A stretch of 64,000 nt of DNA, from contig VXAA01002208.1 of NCBI GenBank assembly GCA_013399115.1, positions 189,678 to 253,677 of the forward strand, in the 5' to 3' direction. The notes under the pieces were generated by a model. The model saw only the letters and a list, made by a program, of their open reading frames with translations, was not told where the DNA came from and did no database searches. Of this stretch, positions 12,301 to 23,100 are shown one piece after another. Source of the DNA: Anseranas semipalmata (lineage: Eukaryota; Chordata; Aves; Anseriformes; Anseranatidae). Every line of letters begins with the position of its first letter. The stretch's first letter is position 1. A program made the translations under genes and the position numbers.

Positions 12301-14921
12301 TTTCATTAATACTGCAAAAAAATGCTCAGCTATCACATTCTGCTTTCACAACTTCCTAACAACCCATTCTTATCTTGTATTTCATTGCAACTTCCATAAC
12401 TTCTGATATCTACCCATACATAATTCACGAATGATAAAGAAAATAGGGATGAGCTTGTTCTGATAACCTTACACATTTACAAATTGATGAAATGTGACGC
12501 AAAATCCTAAATTTTGGTATGAGAGCACAATATGCTTACAATAAAAAGGCCGCATGTCAAGAGATCTGTAATTTTACCAGAGAGGACACTAACATATGCA
12601 TTTAACCTGAAAAATAAAACAGCAGCCAAGCAGATGAATGAATGTTACTATTTGAACCTTATCTACATTTACCGAACAAGTCAGCACTACAAATTTAATC
12701 TTTATTGGATGCAAGGAGTTAAAGCTGAAACACATCTTTATGTTTTAACAGCAGTAAATTTCTGTTAAGAACTCATCAATTCACTACAAGTATCTATGAA
12801 AACATTCCTTTCAGAGAGGTTGTGTTTAATAATGGTCCTATAAATCTTATAAATAAAACCAGGAGTGGCACAAACATAGCAGCAGTTCCTGCAAGGCTGA
12901 AGGTTCAACCCTAAGCCTGTAAATTTGTCACTGGCCTCAGAGAGAGGACAGCTCTCCACTTTCTAAATCGTCAAAAGGGGACTGGGAAGAATAGATGAGG
13001 CCCTTTTTCTGAAAACAACCAACCACCACCGGAAAGCATCTTAAAGAGAGATTCCTATGGTTATCGGAAATGTCTTCAGCCTAAAATAATTAATAAAAAA
13101 AAAGAATGCTCTTTTAAAGATGGAAGTCACCTTAACCCGATTAAATAAAATAGGCAAAAATCTTTCTCACCTTCAGAAGTAAACCAAAACAATCCCTTTA
13201 GCTATTCTACCTGGACCAACCTGGCTCAAGCCATTTATTTCCTATTTCCAGGGTTGAACAATCCCTTTTTATTTTGAGTTCAGAATCAAAAGAAAATCAA
13301 CTGAATAATGATATTTGGTTAAAAAGTCTAGAAGGACATTAAGAATTTCATGAATACTTCCTAAACTCACAATTTCCTTCTGACATGAACAGCTTATCTA
13401 TACAGCAGTATTTCTAAGCAGAAATTAGAAGAAGAAAAAAAAAGTTGCTTGGATTTGCCAGTCTAAGGCAAGAGAGGGAACTGTCCTTATCTCAGATATT
13501 CTGAGAAACATGTTTCAGCCATCTCTAAAATAACACAAGTCTTGTTTGAAAACATGAAATTCCAACCTCCGATTCAGATGCAACTTAGAACAGCCAAAAG
13601 GAAGCATTTCTCCCTTCCGACCCAATTTAAAAACATCCCAAGAAAATGCTAAGGTGGGAGGAGCCCCAGGTAGTTCAACTACATGCTTTTTGCAGGTTAA
13701 ACTACAGCAATTCCAACCACACATGATAAATGAACTAGCCTAATTGTGACCTTTTTTTTTTAAAACATATACCATAACACAAAGCTCTACCATGAATGTT
13801 GAAAAAAAATATTTCAGTAGAGGTCTCATCTCTCCCAGAGAAACAGCTAAGGTACTATTGCTGATTTTTTCAGAAATTGGCTGCAGTACCATTAGGATGG
13901 ATGTCAATAAAAATCATCATTCACTAAAACTCAACTATATCCAGGAGAAAAAAAACAAAGTCCCAAATAATACAAAAGAAGTCTTGTTTGAGCTGTTTAT
14001 TGCAAAAGATGAATGACATCACTACATTAACAAAGAAAATAATTAAGTAGTACTAAATAATAATTCTGTTTATCCTAGTGTCCATCCCCTTCTCCCCCCT
14101 CTCGAAGTTGTGCTACTCTGACTGAGAAAGTACAAGACGAATCAAGTTTTTCTTTGTTAAATACTGTTTCAAAAGCCGTTCCTCGTTACCCTACAGCCTC
14201 CAGGCCGTTAAGTCAATATGCCTGCACCCTCTGTTTCCTCCCCCAACACCACAATTCAGGAAGAGATCCAGAGACACTTGTCTTCCAAACCTTTACCATC
14301 TGTCCCACCTCCCTTTGTACAAGCCATCAGGCTTCAAGGAAACGTTGTTTCTGCTCTTAACAGCATAATTTCACTTTCATAATGTCACAAACACACTCTA
14401 CTGCCCCATGGGAAGCCTCAGCCACCGACAGGCCTCTCAGACCCCCCCTGTTTCCGTTCACCGACACGCCGGGGAGAGCACACCACCTCTCCCCCTCACG
14501 CTGAAACCCAAACACAAGGCCTCTCCCCTCCCATCAGCCCAAATAACAGCGCAAGCCCTCTCGCACAGCCTGCCTATGGCGGGATCCTCCTCCTCCTCCT
14601 CCCTCCCGGCCACCTCGGTTCCTCCTCCTCGTCTCGGGGCTCCGTGAGCTTCCCGCACAACGGCGCGGGCCCGGCCCGCCCCGCGGCCGCCATGCAGGAG
14701 CGCCGCAGCCTCGGGCCGCGCACCAAGGGCCCGACCCGCANGCAGCCGCGGTCTGCGTCGCTACGACAAAACCCGGGCCCTGAGAGGGGGATGGGAAGGA
14801 GGGAGGGAGCGAGGCGGCTCCGCTTCACTCACGCTCTCATGGTCCCACCGCACGTTGCTGCGCTTCTCATCCGGGGCCAGGTTTCTATCCCNTCATCTAG
14901 GAGCTGGGCGGCCGATATCAT
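209..14921 (-). CDS. LUC7L3: LUC7L3 (CROP/LUC7A) splicing factor, exons 1-9, 3' end off window
   Basis: LUC7-family RNA-binding protein of the U1 snRNP, nuclear, acting in 5' splice-site choice. The nine coding exons are listed separately. Seen in order: the N-terminal MISAAQLLD; a CCCH zinc finger (CKYYLCGFC to PCEKIH, exons 2-3); a helical, probably coiled-coil stretch (exons 4-6); a C2H2-type finger (CEVC, then DHLMGKQH, exon 7); a charged E/K/R run (exon 8); and an RS domain (exons 8-9). The residues match remembered human LUC7L3 almost exactly. About 380 residues are present; the human protein is about 432, so the last exon(s) lie left of base 1. LUC7L and LUC7L2 are excluded by the exon 7-9 sequence and by the ANKRD40/ABCC3 neighbourhood. 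Exon 1 is broken only by an assembly 'n'. Confidence in identity is high. Confidence 0.96.
932..1215 (-). CDS. LUC7L3: LUC7L3 exon 8
   Basis: Encodes [14 protein letters not shown], then a long Glu/Arg/Lys run, then the start of the RS domain ([20 protein letters not shown]). 284 nt, phase 0 to 2, donor GCAG|GTATGG. On the plus strand it shows as a TCT/CTT-rich tract. Confidence 0.94.
1695..1856 (-). CDS. LUC7L3: LUC7L3 exon 7
   Basis: Encodes [20 protein letters not shown] through ATVEDLK, 54 codons, carrying the second zinc finger (CEVC then DHLMGKQH). Donor AAA|GTAAGC. The frame stays open for 26 more codons into intron 7 (to 1614), so intron retention would give a short alternative C-terminus; no evidence that this is used. 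Confidence 0.96.
2166..2925 (+). mobile_element. CR1 LINE fragment, 5'-truncated and internally deleted
   Basis: The frame at 2172-2393 encodes a degenerate CR1 reverse-transcriptase tail (GIPQGSVL, then FVDDTKL as the FxDD core). From 2640 there are [22 protein letters not shown] residues of the ORF2 C-terminus. The element jumps from about 2825 directly to the CR1 3' UTR (AAGATCTTTAAGGTTCCTTC, ending ACCATTCTATGAG at 2925), skipping several hundred bases of a full copy. It lies in LUC7L3 intron 6, antisense to the gene. A dead copy. Confidence 0.9.
2926..3408. other. LUC7L3 intron 6, unique sequence between the two mobile elements
   Basis: AT-rich sequence between the CR1 copy and the LTR. 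I see no exon or repeat in it. The rest of intron 6 (1857-2165) is also featureless. Confidence 0.6.
3409..3937 (+). mobile_element. Solo LTR of an avian endogenous retrovirus, 3' end eroded
   Basis: Begins TGCCCTGGTTTTGGCTGG, followed by the GATAGAGTTAATTTTCTTCC segment that I recognise as a repeated neoavian ERV LTR. It has an ATTAAA polyadenylation signal at 3837-3842 and a GGGGGG-AGTGA block near 3905. The terminal bases expected after GGCTGTGTGGTG are missing, so no target-site duplication can be called. An A19-like tract at 3620 replaces the usual internal sequence. No gag/pol/env is present beside it. Antisense within LUC7L3 intron 6. Confidence 0.8.
4026..4130 (-). CDS. LUC7L3: LUC7L3 exon 6
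   Basis: Encodes [15 protein letters not shown] through LLRSTTS, 35 codons, phase 0 at both ends; heptad-like spacing suggests coiled coil. Donor TCA|GTAAGT. Confidence 0.95.
4213..4287 (-). CDS. LUC7L3: LUC7L3 exon 5
   Basis: Encodes [15 protein letters not shown] through DVLLQQ, 25 codons, phase 0 at both ends. Acceptor GGCAG|GCA, donor CAG|GTGAGT. Confidence 0.95.
5249..5278 (-). other. Candidate 30-nt microexon in LUC7L3 intron 4
   Basis: On the minus strand a pyrimidine-rich acceptor (ATTCTTTCTCTACGCTAG) precedes 30 nt that end in CAG|GTGAGTA, a near-perfect U1 match. Introns here are phase 0, so the first codon would be TAA. It could be a poison microexon or a chance splice-site pair. 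Confidence 0.2.
5618..5762 (-). CDS. LUC7L3: LUC7L3 exon 4
   Basis: Encodes [15 protein letters not shown] through [11 protein letters not shown], 145 nt, donor GGG|GTGAGT, phase 0. This helical segment is near-invariant in vertebrate LUC7L3. Confidence 0.96.
5994..6033 (-). CDS. LUC7L3: LUC7L3 exon 3
   Basis: A 40-nt exon encoding [12 protein letters not shown], with the last Cys and His of the CCCH finger. Acceptor TTTTTAG|GT, donor AACA|GTAAGT. Confidence 0.95.
6034..7020. other. LUC7L3 intron 2
   Basis: AT-rich intron sequence without a recognisable exon, repeat or RNA gene. Confidence 0.6.
7021..7087 (-). CDS. LUC7L3: LUC7L3 exon 2
   Basis: Encodes [15 protein letters not shown] to SDL, the first half of the CCCH zinc finger. 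67 nt, acceptor TTAG|GTT, donor TTAG|GTAAGT, phase 0 to 1. Confidence 0.96.
7443..7525 (-). other. Candidate poison cassette exon in LUC7L3 intron 1
   Basis: On the minus strand an acceptor CCTTACAG at 7533-7526 and a donor GCA|GTAAGG after 7443 bracket 83 nt. The segment opens with GCGAAGAAGAAC, a strong exonic-enhancer-like purine run, and has more CpG than its surroundings. After phase-0 exon 1 it would read 23 codons and then TAA, and 83 nt also breaks frame. This fits an NMD-triggering cassette, common in splicing-factor genes, but the polypyrimidine tract is poor and there is no transcript evidence. Confidence 0.25.
7526..14560. other. LUC7L3 intron 1, bulk
   Basis: About 7 kb of AT-rich intron. 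Long open frames here lack family similarity, coding bias and paired splice sites. No repeat family recognised apart from short A-tracts. Confidence 0.6.
14833..14921 (-). CDS. LUC7L3: LUC7L3 exon 1 (coding part), with assembly gap
   Basis: The start ATG is at 14921-14919, followed by MISAAQLLD. After GATGA comes a single 'n' (14892), then the codons for RDRNLAPDE onward in another frame, ending WDHES with donor AGC|GTGAGT (phase 0). Family comparison puts 11 bases at the 'n', which gives exactly 33 codons. The frameshift is an assembly artefact. Confidence 0.93.
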
Positions 14922-15025
14922 CGTGTCCTCCTGGCCGAATCCTCCCCGCCAAACGCCGCCGCCGCCGGCTCCGCGCCGCCTCTCCTCCCCGACCGACCGC
15001 GCCGCCGCCGCCGGACTGACAGAGA

Positions 15026-15038
15026 CAAAATGGCGGCG
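15026..15038 (+). promoter_or_regulatory. YY1-like motif
   Basis: CAAAATGGCGGCG matches the YY1 core AAnATGGCGGC, about 105 bases upstream of the LUC7L3 start codon. It sits on the strand opposite to LUC7L3. Confidence 0.5.
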
Positions 15039-15053
15039 CGGCTCCTCGCCCTG

Positions 15054-15069
15054 CCCACAATGCACCGCG
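15054..15069 (+). promoter_or_regulatory. ZNF143/STAF-like motif
   Basis: CCCACAATGCACCGCG fits the ZNF143 (STAF) core CCCAnAATGCAnnGCG, a common CpG-island promoter element, 16 bases from the YY1-like site. Motif match only. Confidence 0.5.
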
Positions 15070-15087
15070 CGCCTGCCAACCGCCTCT

Positions 15088-15135
15088 NNNNNNNNNNNNN
15101 NNNNNNNNNNNNNNNNNNNNNNNNNNNNNNNNNNN
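15088..15135. other. Assembly gap, 48 N
   Basis: A run of 48 N in the GC-rich LUC7L3 promoter. True length unknown. Confidence 0.99.
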
Positions 15136-15420
15136 AGGCCGCCGCGCTCCTCACGCAGCCCGGGGCAGCTCCCGGCTCTGGGTGGCGGCGAGGAAGTTGC
15201 GGGGTAGGGGGTTGCCACAAGGAGCGGGGGCTTCCTCGGAGGGAGGCGGTGGGGCTACCCGCCCCGAGTGCTATGGTGTGCGTGAGCACCGCGGGGCTCG
15301 CGGGCGAGGGTGCCGTGACAGGGAGTGACTGCTCACCAGTCGCTTCTGGAAATGCTTCACTCGCCTCAAGGCGCCCCATCGGGTATCTGAAGTGTTGCTT
15401 TTTCCTAGACTAAACGTACG

Positions 15421-16560
15421 TAATTCATCAAAACTGGTCCTTGTGGGTTATATTTTTTTTAGAAGAGTTAATTTTTATTACTTGTTTTTGGAGTCCCCCT
15501 GCTTTGTCTGTATCACCCTGAAAGAAGGGGTTTATTCCACACAAGGCCTTGTTACTGCACAAACAGAACACTATTCTTTTGTTTTTGTGGTTGTTTTTGT
15601 GATAATGCTATATGGGTAGAAGTTATTGGTTTATATTTTATCTCATGTTAACACCCAATCAGTTTCTGATGTTTTTTTTTTTCCTTTCGCGGATGTCTTT
15701 GTCTTCATCATTACTGAATTTCAGCTTTCTAATTCTCAACTATTTCCCACTTTCTCAAAATCATTTCCATGATCAAAACTGCATGAAATTAAGTATTTTT
15801 AAATTAAATTGTACTTTTTAAAGACTTTTAAGTCTGTATTAGTGCTGATACTGTAAAGCCCCCAGTACTCAATGACACAAACACAGTGTTGCCTGCAGAG
15901 TTTCCTTTCAAAAATATGCCAATAACACCCCCAAAGCACAGCATGGCAAGGCACTGCAAAGTTCTTCTAAACTTTGCCATTTTGTAACGAGTTAACAATC
16001 CAATTGAACTCTTGGAAGCATGTCATTGAAATTAGTGCAAAACAATTTGAATGAATCCTGTGTCTTAACATTCCCCAGCCTGGGCTTCTCGGAAGGATGT
16101 GAAGTGAGTGTATATCTGCTTTAGAAAAAGGGGGCAGAGCTGGTCTGTTTTGGTTGCTTTTTATTGCTCCAATTGCATCCAGGCACCAAAGAGGTACTGT
16201 GGCCACCGAACTGGGATCAGCCTGGCTCCTGCAGCTGTCCCCGCGTGGAGGAGAAGAGGCCGGGGTTCTGGCTAGATGTCTGCCTGGAGTCTGGAGTTAT
16301 TATTCGGACTCCTTAGAATTGTGATTTTTTTTTTTTTTTTACTAGCTCTACTCTCTCCTGAAACTTGGCCTAGGACGAATCAACAACAATCAAAAATGGC
16401 TCTTTCAAATCAAATAATGTAAATTATAGACATTATGGGTAATCTTTCGTGTCGATTTGCAGGTAGACTTTGACTTTTGTAGGGACTAGCCAGAGAACTC
16501 TCACAGATGAGGAGAATTTCCTAGACAGAACAGCTTTATGATTCCGGAGCCCTCAGGAGC
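15421..16560. other. Spacer between LUC7L3 and ANKRD40 promoters
   Basis: AT-rich unique sequence between two CpG islands. Open frames here (for example 15392-15619) resemble no known protein. Nothing further seen. Confidence 0.6.
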
Positions 16561-17150
16561 AAACGACCCTGGGGTCCCTCAGCCCCCTGCACGCTCAGTA
16601 ACACCCCAGCACCTCCAACCCCTCCGCGGCCGACGAAGCCGGCGGGCAGCGCGGGAGCAGCCGCCGGGACTCGCGTGCAGGGCTGCGGGTAGGAACTAAA
16701 CATCCCGGTCAGGGTTGTCACAGAGAATAGAGTCCCCCAGCAGAGTTTTGGGAGCGGGACGGCTCGGGGCGCCCTGCGGGCGGGGACCGGGGCGGCACCG
16801 CCTGCGGGCTCACGCTCGAAGCGAGCAGGGGCCGCCGGTCGGCTGCGGGTGCTTGAGGCCGGCGGGCGGGCGGGGCTCGCCGGGCGATGGCTCGGTGCGC
16901 TCGGGGAGCGCCGTAGGGGCGGCGGCGGCGGAGTTGGCTCCGCGCGGGGCCGGCCGCGATGGAGGCGAAGGCGCTGCAGGAGCGGCTGCGGGNTCCCAGA
17001 ACGAAGTCAACGGCTGGTAAGCCTCCGGCCAGCCGCGCCTCGGGGCTTGCGGGCGGCAGCGCTGCCGCGCATTCGCTCCTGCAGGGGAAGCACGCAAAGC
17101 GCGAGCAGTTCGAGTTCAGAGCGAGATTAAAATGTCAGCCCCTTGCCGGA
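16560..17150. promoter_or_regulatory. CpG island / promoter of ANKRD40
   Basis: GC- and CpG-rich block with several GGGCGGGG Sp1-type boxes (about 16780-16880). It contains the ANKRD40 start codon at 16959 in good context (GCCGCGATGG) and continues into intron 1. No TATA box. Confidence 0.72.
16959..17016 (+). CDS. ANKRD40: ANKRD40 exon 1, with assembly gap
   Basis: MEAKALQERLR, then 'n' at 16993, then SQNEVNGW in a different frame; donor GGCTG|GTAAGC. About 22 residues of the first ankyrin repeat are absent. Start chosen for Kozak context and match to the QERLR motif of the family. Confidence 0.9.
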
Positions 17151-20100
17151 CGTTCTCCCGGAGAGGTGTCTTTATTCCAAAAAGAAAAAATATATATATA
17201 TTAATAATTCAGCTGTTAATTGCCGCTGCAAACACGCGTTCTCTTCCCACCTGCCGTTTCATGCTTTGGTGCTTCTCCAGGTCGTTGTTTCGTTATGTTG
17301 TTTATTTCTTTGGAGAGACAACGCTGGCAGCCTAAAGCAGCCCAGCAAAGTATCCGTCAGAAAATAAACTTCAGCTTGCCGAGATGTGTTCTTGTATAAC
17401 CACGCTTATTTTATTAACTTGTAAATCAGATTTGAAAATTACTTTCCCTTTTACACGGGGAAGTTGCAGGCTGTTTCGGTGATGCACACAAACTCTCTTT
17501 GGTTTGGACATCTCATTCAGCTATCACCTGACAATACCAAAACTGAGACTTTTCTGTAATTGACACTTGCAGGCTTGGGACTAAGTACAGGAGCACCCCC
17601 GCACCCTCCTTTTTGGTACTGGAAGCAGAATTAACAGGGAACGCTCCGGCATTTTTGGAAACTGTTTTCCTTAAGTTCAGTTCACCCTGTAGTTACTGTG
17701 CTGTATTGTGCTTGAACGTCTGATTAAAAAAAAGGAAGAATAAAATTAAGAAAGCAGCTGGAGTTTTACAGACGAAAGCTTGACCAGTAATTTTGAGAAG
17801 CGTGGGACACTTGCAGCTTTCAAAGTGTGCTGATTAAACCTGGAGCTTGTAAAAATTTAACATCAGTGATTCCTAAGAGTTTGAATTATCTTGGCATGTA
17901 GCATAAGCAGCTGCTTCTGGTCAAAATGAATTTGTATCTAAAACTGGCATTTAGGAAAGAAAGAAATCTGTCATAAAATATAATTCTTTTAGAAAAATAA
18001 CAAGCTGGTCATTTTTAACTATGACAACAAATGGATCTTTGCTGTTATTTAAGTTTGCTTGTTGAATTTAAGTTTCTCTAATGGGCCTCTCAGTATGTCT
18101 GATGCTAAGAGGTGCTGAGTAGTTCTGTTTGGATGTGCGTTGGGTCTGCGGGTAGCTGGAACCTCTCTGCATGAGGCTACACGGAATGCTCAGGGTGGAT
18201 CCGACATGAGGCTTACATACCTTCTGGACAAACCACACATGCATGTGTTGTACACATGCAGAGTCCCACAGAAATCTCGGGGACTTAACATAGAGAAACA
18301 GCACATAATTCTCAATAGAGGGTCATCATGTGAGCACTAAAAGCAAATATTGCCATATGCTGTGCACTTTCTGCCACCACTTTGGTCCAAACTAGTTTAT
18401 GACTCAGCGTGGCACTAGTTCTGAATTCATGCAAACCATTCACACTTAAAACAAGGAGATATTTCTGCGAGGTCCAGAAAGCACTGCACAGCAAAACTAA
18501 CCTAACACAGTCTGAGTTTCATGAAGCTTGTCTTCAGATTTTGTGGGAACTTTGGTGTTAAAAACTTAGGAATACCTTCTGCTAACAACATTATTTTATC
18601 CCATTTAAAAATGGTACTTTCTACTTGAAATGCACAACCCAACCATGGAGAAAGTATTGTAGAATCCTGTATTCTGTTAGCAGTATCAGCTCCTTAAAAC
18701 ACAGCACACTTCCTAGGATAGTCTGTGAAGAAAAAAATTTGAATACACTTACATTCATGACTCTTCAATTAGACTTAATCCTGCATAACAACAGCACTTG
18801 CCACAGTGACTAGTGCCATTACCTTTAATTCAGAGATACTTTCTCTCATCAAGGTGCATTAATTTTAGTAAGAAGAAATTGTAGAATTAAGCCTTTTGTT
18901 TCTGGTAAATCAACTTTAAATCAGAATACGTAACAATGAACATGGTTTTGCAAGTTATCTTGTCATTTCATGGTTTTATCTGACTTGTACCTCTCCAATA
19001 GATCAGATTCTTTCTTTTCTCCCATACATCCTTCTACACATGAAAATTTAAAAGAACAGAATTTTGTATACCAAATTGGATGTTATTGGTCAAGATATAA
19101 CTGCAGTATACTGACTGTGTTTCTTTCTTGAAGGAAAAAAAAACACAGTGGAAAAAGCTTTTTGGAGCTTGACTTTCAATTGAAACTTTTTTCTCTTATG
19201 TTATTTAGTTCTGCTGTATTTAATTTGATTATTTAAAAAGAAAAAAAAACACACCTTGGAAACGGGCTAAGTGGGTTCATTTTTTCCAGAAGAGTTTCCT
19301 TCAACTAGAGCTAGAGAATTAAAAGGTAAAAACTAGAGAAAGGTCAAACATCACTAGAACCTGGGATAAGGAAAAATGGTAAGACTGTACAGCAGGTTAT
19401 AATGTGGAAGTCTACTAAGTCCATAATAGTGTTCCTAAGGACTAAGCTAGGTAGCTTTTAGGAAGTTACTATGTCTCTGTAGGTCAGCAACTGTAAATAT
19501 AGAAAAGCGATCAGTTCTGTGCATCAGTTACAGATTGCAGAAAACAAATTTTCTGCAGATGAAAGCTTGGGAATTGCTGGTGCAGTGAATAGCAGATAGG
19601 CAAAGAACTATGCTTACATTATTTTAAACATAATTTACTTTCAAAAAAGTTCAACTCAGTGTACTGACAGCATTAAAGACTAAAAATAGCATCCCATTAG
19701 CTCACATATACCAGTATTTTAAGTACAACTTACTCTTAAAAATTTTAAAAAGTATACGTAAGTTATCTTATTATATTTGTTTTCCAGAAAATAGCCTAAT
19801 AAATGAAAATTTGAAAATATCTTGAACTTTAAAAATACTGCTATGGTAACTTGGTAGCAAGATCGTTAGAGCAAGGGAAAACTACATCAGCAGGTGTCAC
19901 TGCAGGCTCCAAAACTAGTGCAAATTTGCAAGGGGCAATGCTATTAAAACCTTTTTTTATGTTAGACATGCATATCTTGTTCTAATACGCAGCAAGAATG
20001 AGTGGAAATTAGTCTGCTGTAATTTACTATTTCAAACAGTGTTAACATCTTCCACATGCAGGACTTGTTTGCACTGGGCGTGTAAACGGAACCACGCTCC

Positions 20101-23100
20101 GGTGGTGGCTTACCTGCTGCACTCTGGTGCCGACAAGGAGATCCTCACCAAGAAGGGAGAAAGTCCGGTCCAATTAACATCAAAGAGAGAGATAAGGAAG
20201 ATGCTGGGAGGTAAATCTATTGGCTATGGGATACATGATCTTTAAAGACTCTAGCAAGAGGCTGTTCAAAGCACTTATGTTCCAATCTTATTTTGCATGA
20301 CCAGATGCTGTGTTAAGTTTTTGTAATAACTGACTTGATCTCTAGGGTGTTTACTTAGTGAGAAATCAAAGTTTAAGAAGAAAGGATTACCAACAGATTC
20401 CATACCCAGCTAGCCAAGGTTTTTCCCTAAATATTGAAAAACCAGAAAAGCTGTATTTTGAAAAATGCCATGATTAAACCAGGCACAGATAGACACGGGT
20501 TCCAATTTTCAAAAGGGGAATAGGGGAAAATATCTCAAATTTGTATGAAACCCTTACAGTGTATAAGCAACAACTAATTTTCATGTTGTTCTATGGAGTT
20601 TAGTCACTGTGTTGAATAAATTGAAAATTAACAGCCCAGAGGAAACATCTCATTAAAGCCCATAGCAAGAGCATTTTTGTTGCATTTTGTAACCGTTGGA
20701 GTGGAGTAGGCTTTGCTGCAAGAAGTAATAAGTAATTTGAAATATGTTTGATTAACAACCTTTTTCCTCCACTTTGTATTCCTTTGTCTTCATTTTCATT
20801 ATTGCCTTCCAGCTGTTGAATTGGTAATGTTTCAGTTCTCCCAGGACTGTGTGTTCTTTTCTCTTTATCCCCTGCCTTAATATCAAACAGTTTATTACCC
20901 TTTGTTTTTCATTGCCTTATACATTATGAAGATGATAGCATTATACCACCAGAGACTATGTCACAATGTACTGGCTACAAATTAAAAGAATAAAAAAGAC
21001 AGTAAAAAGGAAAAAAAGGATGGCAGTATTTAGAAGGAAATAGCACCCCCAGAATTATTTGTATCAGATTCTGCTTTTGTGTTTACTGTATTGCAACACC
21101 TGAGCACTGTTCTGTTTACTGTAGAGACAAGGTGTAGAGCTCCTTGATTCATCTTTCATCCTGTGATGCTTTTAACACTCCATTCCACCCCTCCTAAAAA
21201 ACACACATGCACACACAAAACCACAGTGCAGTAGCGAGACTTCTGTTATCTTCAAATCAGTCTTGGATAATGTTGTTTTGTTTGTTTTACAGTGGAAGAT
21301 GATGAACTCCCAGACTTAAAAAACAATTCAGAACTGCCAATCATCCCTAATTACCTGGCTAACCCACCTTTCCCTTACATTTATAATACCACGAGTAACA
21401 GTATTCCAGATCCCCTTGTGAACGGGAGCATCTCACTTGCAGAATCACAGGATACTGACTCTTCTCCTTTACCTGAGGCGGAGACATGCACACGGGCATC
21501 AACAGAGCACGAAAACATCACTCCTGAGGCGGCAGGCAATAATGGAGCCACGCCGTCGTTACCTGGAGGCTATGCCGTGCCACGGTGCTCAAAACCCGCC
21601 ACTCAGAACGGCCCCATTTACCAGACGTCTGCGTCTTGGAGCAGAAGTCCTCCTTCGCCAGTTGGATCAAAACAGCCCGGACCTCAGCAAGGGAACAGCT
21701 CCTGCGGGGGGCCCGTGCCAACGTTTCAGCCTGTTTTCTTCACAGGAGCTTTTCCACTTAATATGCAAGGTAACGGTAAAAGTCTTTCTTCTCATCTTTT
21801 CTTAGAATTTCTGTCACCTTGGACAGTGAAAATGGACTAGTCAATGTTACGTGTATTCACAGTACTTCTAGAGATGTTCAGGTTCTTGTGTGTTAGGCAT
21901 CCAGGAAACATTTGAAGGGAATTAAAGAGGCAGACATGCTGTTTTTGCTGGAATCATTAAAATATTGATGAAAACATTTGCTGTTCGTCTCAAATGCTAT
22001 AAAAGCATACGGAAAACAGGGTAATCCAGTTCTCTAAATGGCATACCCTTCAAATAAGGAATGTACGTAACCAGTGAGCTTGAGAGAATCTCAGCTGGCT
22101 CAGTCTGCAGAAAGCCCTGAGTATTGAGGTGATCTGCCATTTCTGTGGGTAAATATTGCCCTTCCAAACAGGGATATTGTCCACTTGTTTGCTTTTTGGG
22201 GATTCTTCTATTGTTACAAATGATAAAAACAAGGCTAATAGAACATAGAAATATTTAGTATAGTTTTTTCCAATTCTTTTACACATCTGCCTGTGAATGT
22301 ACCTTTTTATTTTGAATAGAACTGGTGCTTAAAGTTAGAATACAAAACCCTAGTCTTAAAGAAAATGACTTCATTGAAATTGAACTGGACAGACAAGAAC
22401 TGACCTATAAGGAACTGCTCCGAGTGAGTTGCCGTGAGCTGGGTGTTAACCCTGAACATGTACAGAAGATCAGAAAATTACCAAATACAATGCTAAGAAA
22501 GGTAAGAACTCTTAATTTTGAATGCAGTAACTTATAAAAAAGATTTTTAGGTTACCACTGAAAAGTAATAGTTCATTTATCACCTGCAATATGCCTATGT
22601 TGCAAAAAGATGACAATACTAGTTTTTAGCAATACTCACTGTCTTAGAGAAACACTGAAGAGGAGACGTTAGGTGGTTAGTTGTGCCTATTAGTGCATTT
22701 TTCATTTTGACATTGAGCCACGTATGACCTGTGCACTCAAACAGCACTGTAGTGTTTTTATAGTGTTCTAGGCTCCTTCAGACTTCCTAATGTTCTGGCC
22801 AAAGTTCTATAGCAAATCAACTGCAATGTTTGCAGAAGGTGCGTGTTAACCTGTCACTGATTTTTATTATTACTATTTATATTCTAACTGTTCCATGATT
22901 AGTCACTTTGAACTAGGCAACTAAAAAACTCCCTTCAACTTCCAGCATTCAGTAGTGGGGTTTTTCCTATTAAAAAGTTTGCAAGTTTCTTGATCATTTC
23001 CTTCCATAAACATTTAGTATTGAGCCCTATTAACATCTGATTTCTCCACTACATTTTTAAATTCAGTGCAATACCATGGCATTGTCACCTGTCATCGGTG

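Larger units (their letters stand above)
14560..15420. promoter_or_regulatory. CpG island / promoter of LUC7L3
   Basis: The sequence turns abruptly very GC- and CpG-rich around the LUC7L3 start codon (14921) and stays so until about 15420, where AT-rich DNA resumes. It contains GCC-repeat 5' UTR sequence, CCGCCCC boxes, a YY1-like and a ZNF143-like site, two single-N gaps (14741, 14892) and a 48-N gap. The transcription start is not resolvable; it is probably between 14930 and the gap. No TATA box is evident, as usual for housekeeping splicing factors. Confidence 0.75.

Noticed and set aside
14644..15413. Long open frames on both strands through the CpG island
   Set aside because: GC-rich sequence lacks stop codons by composition, and these frames run through N. 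Only the LUC7L3 exon 1 frame matches a known protein.
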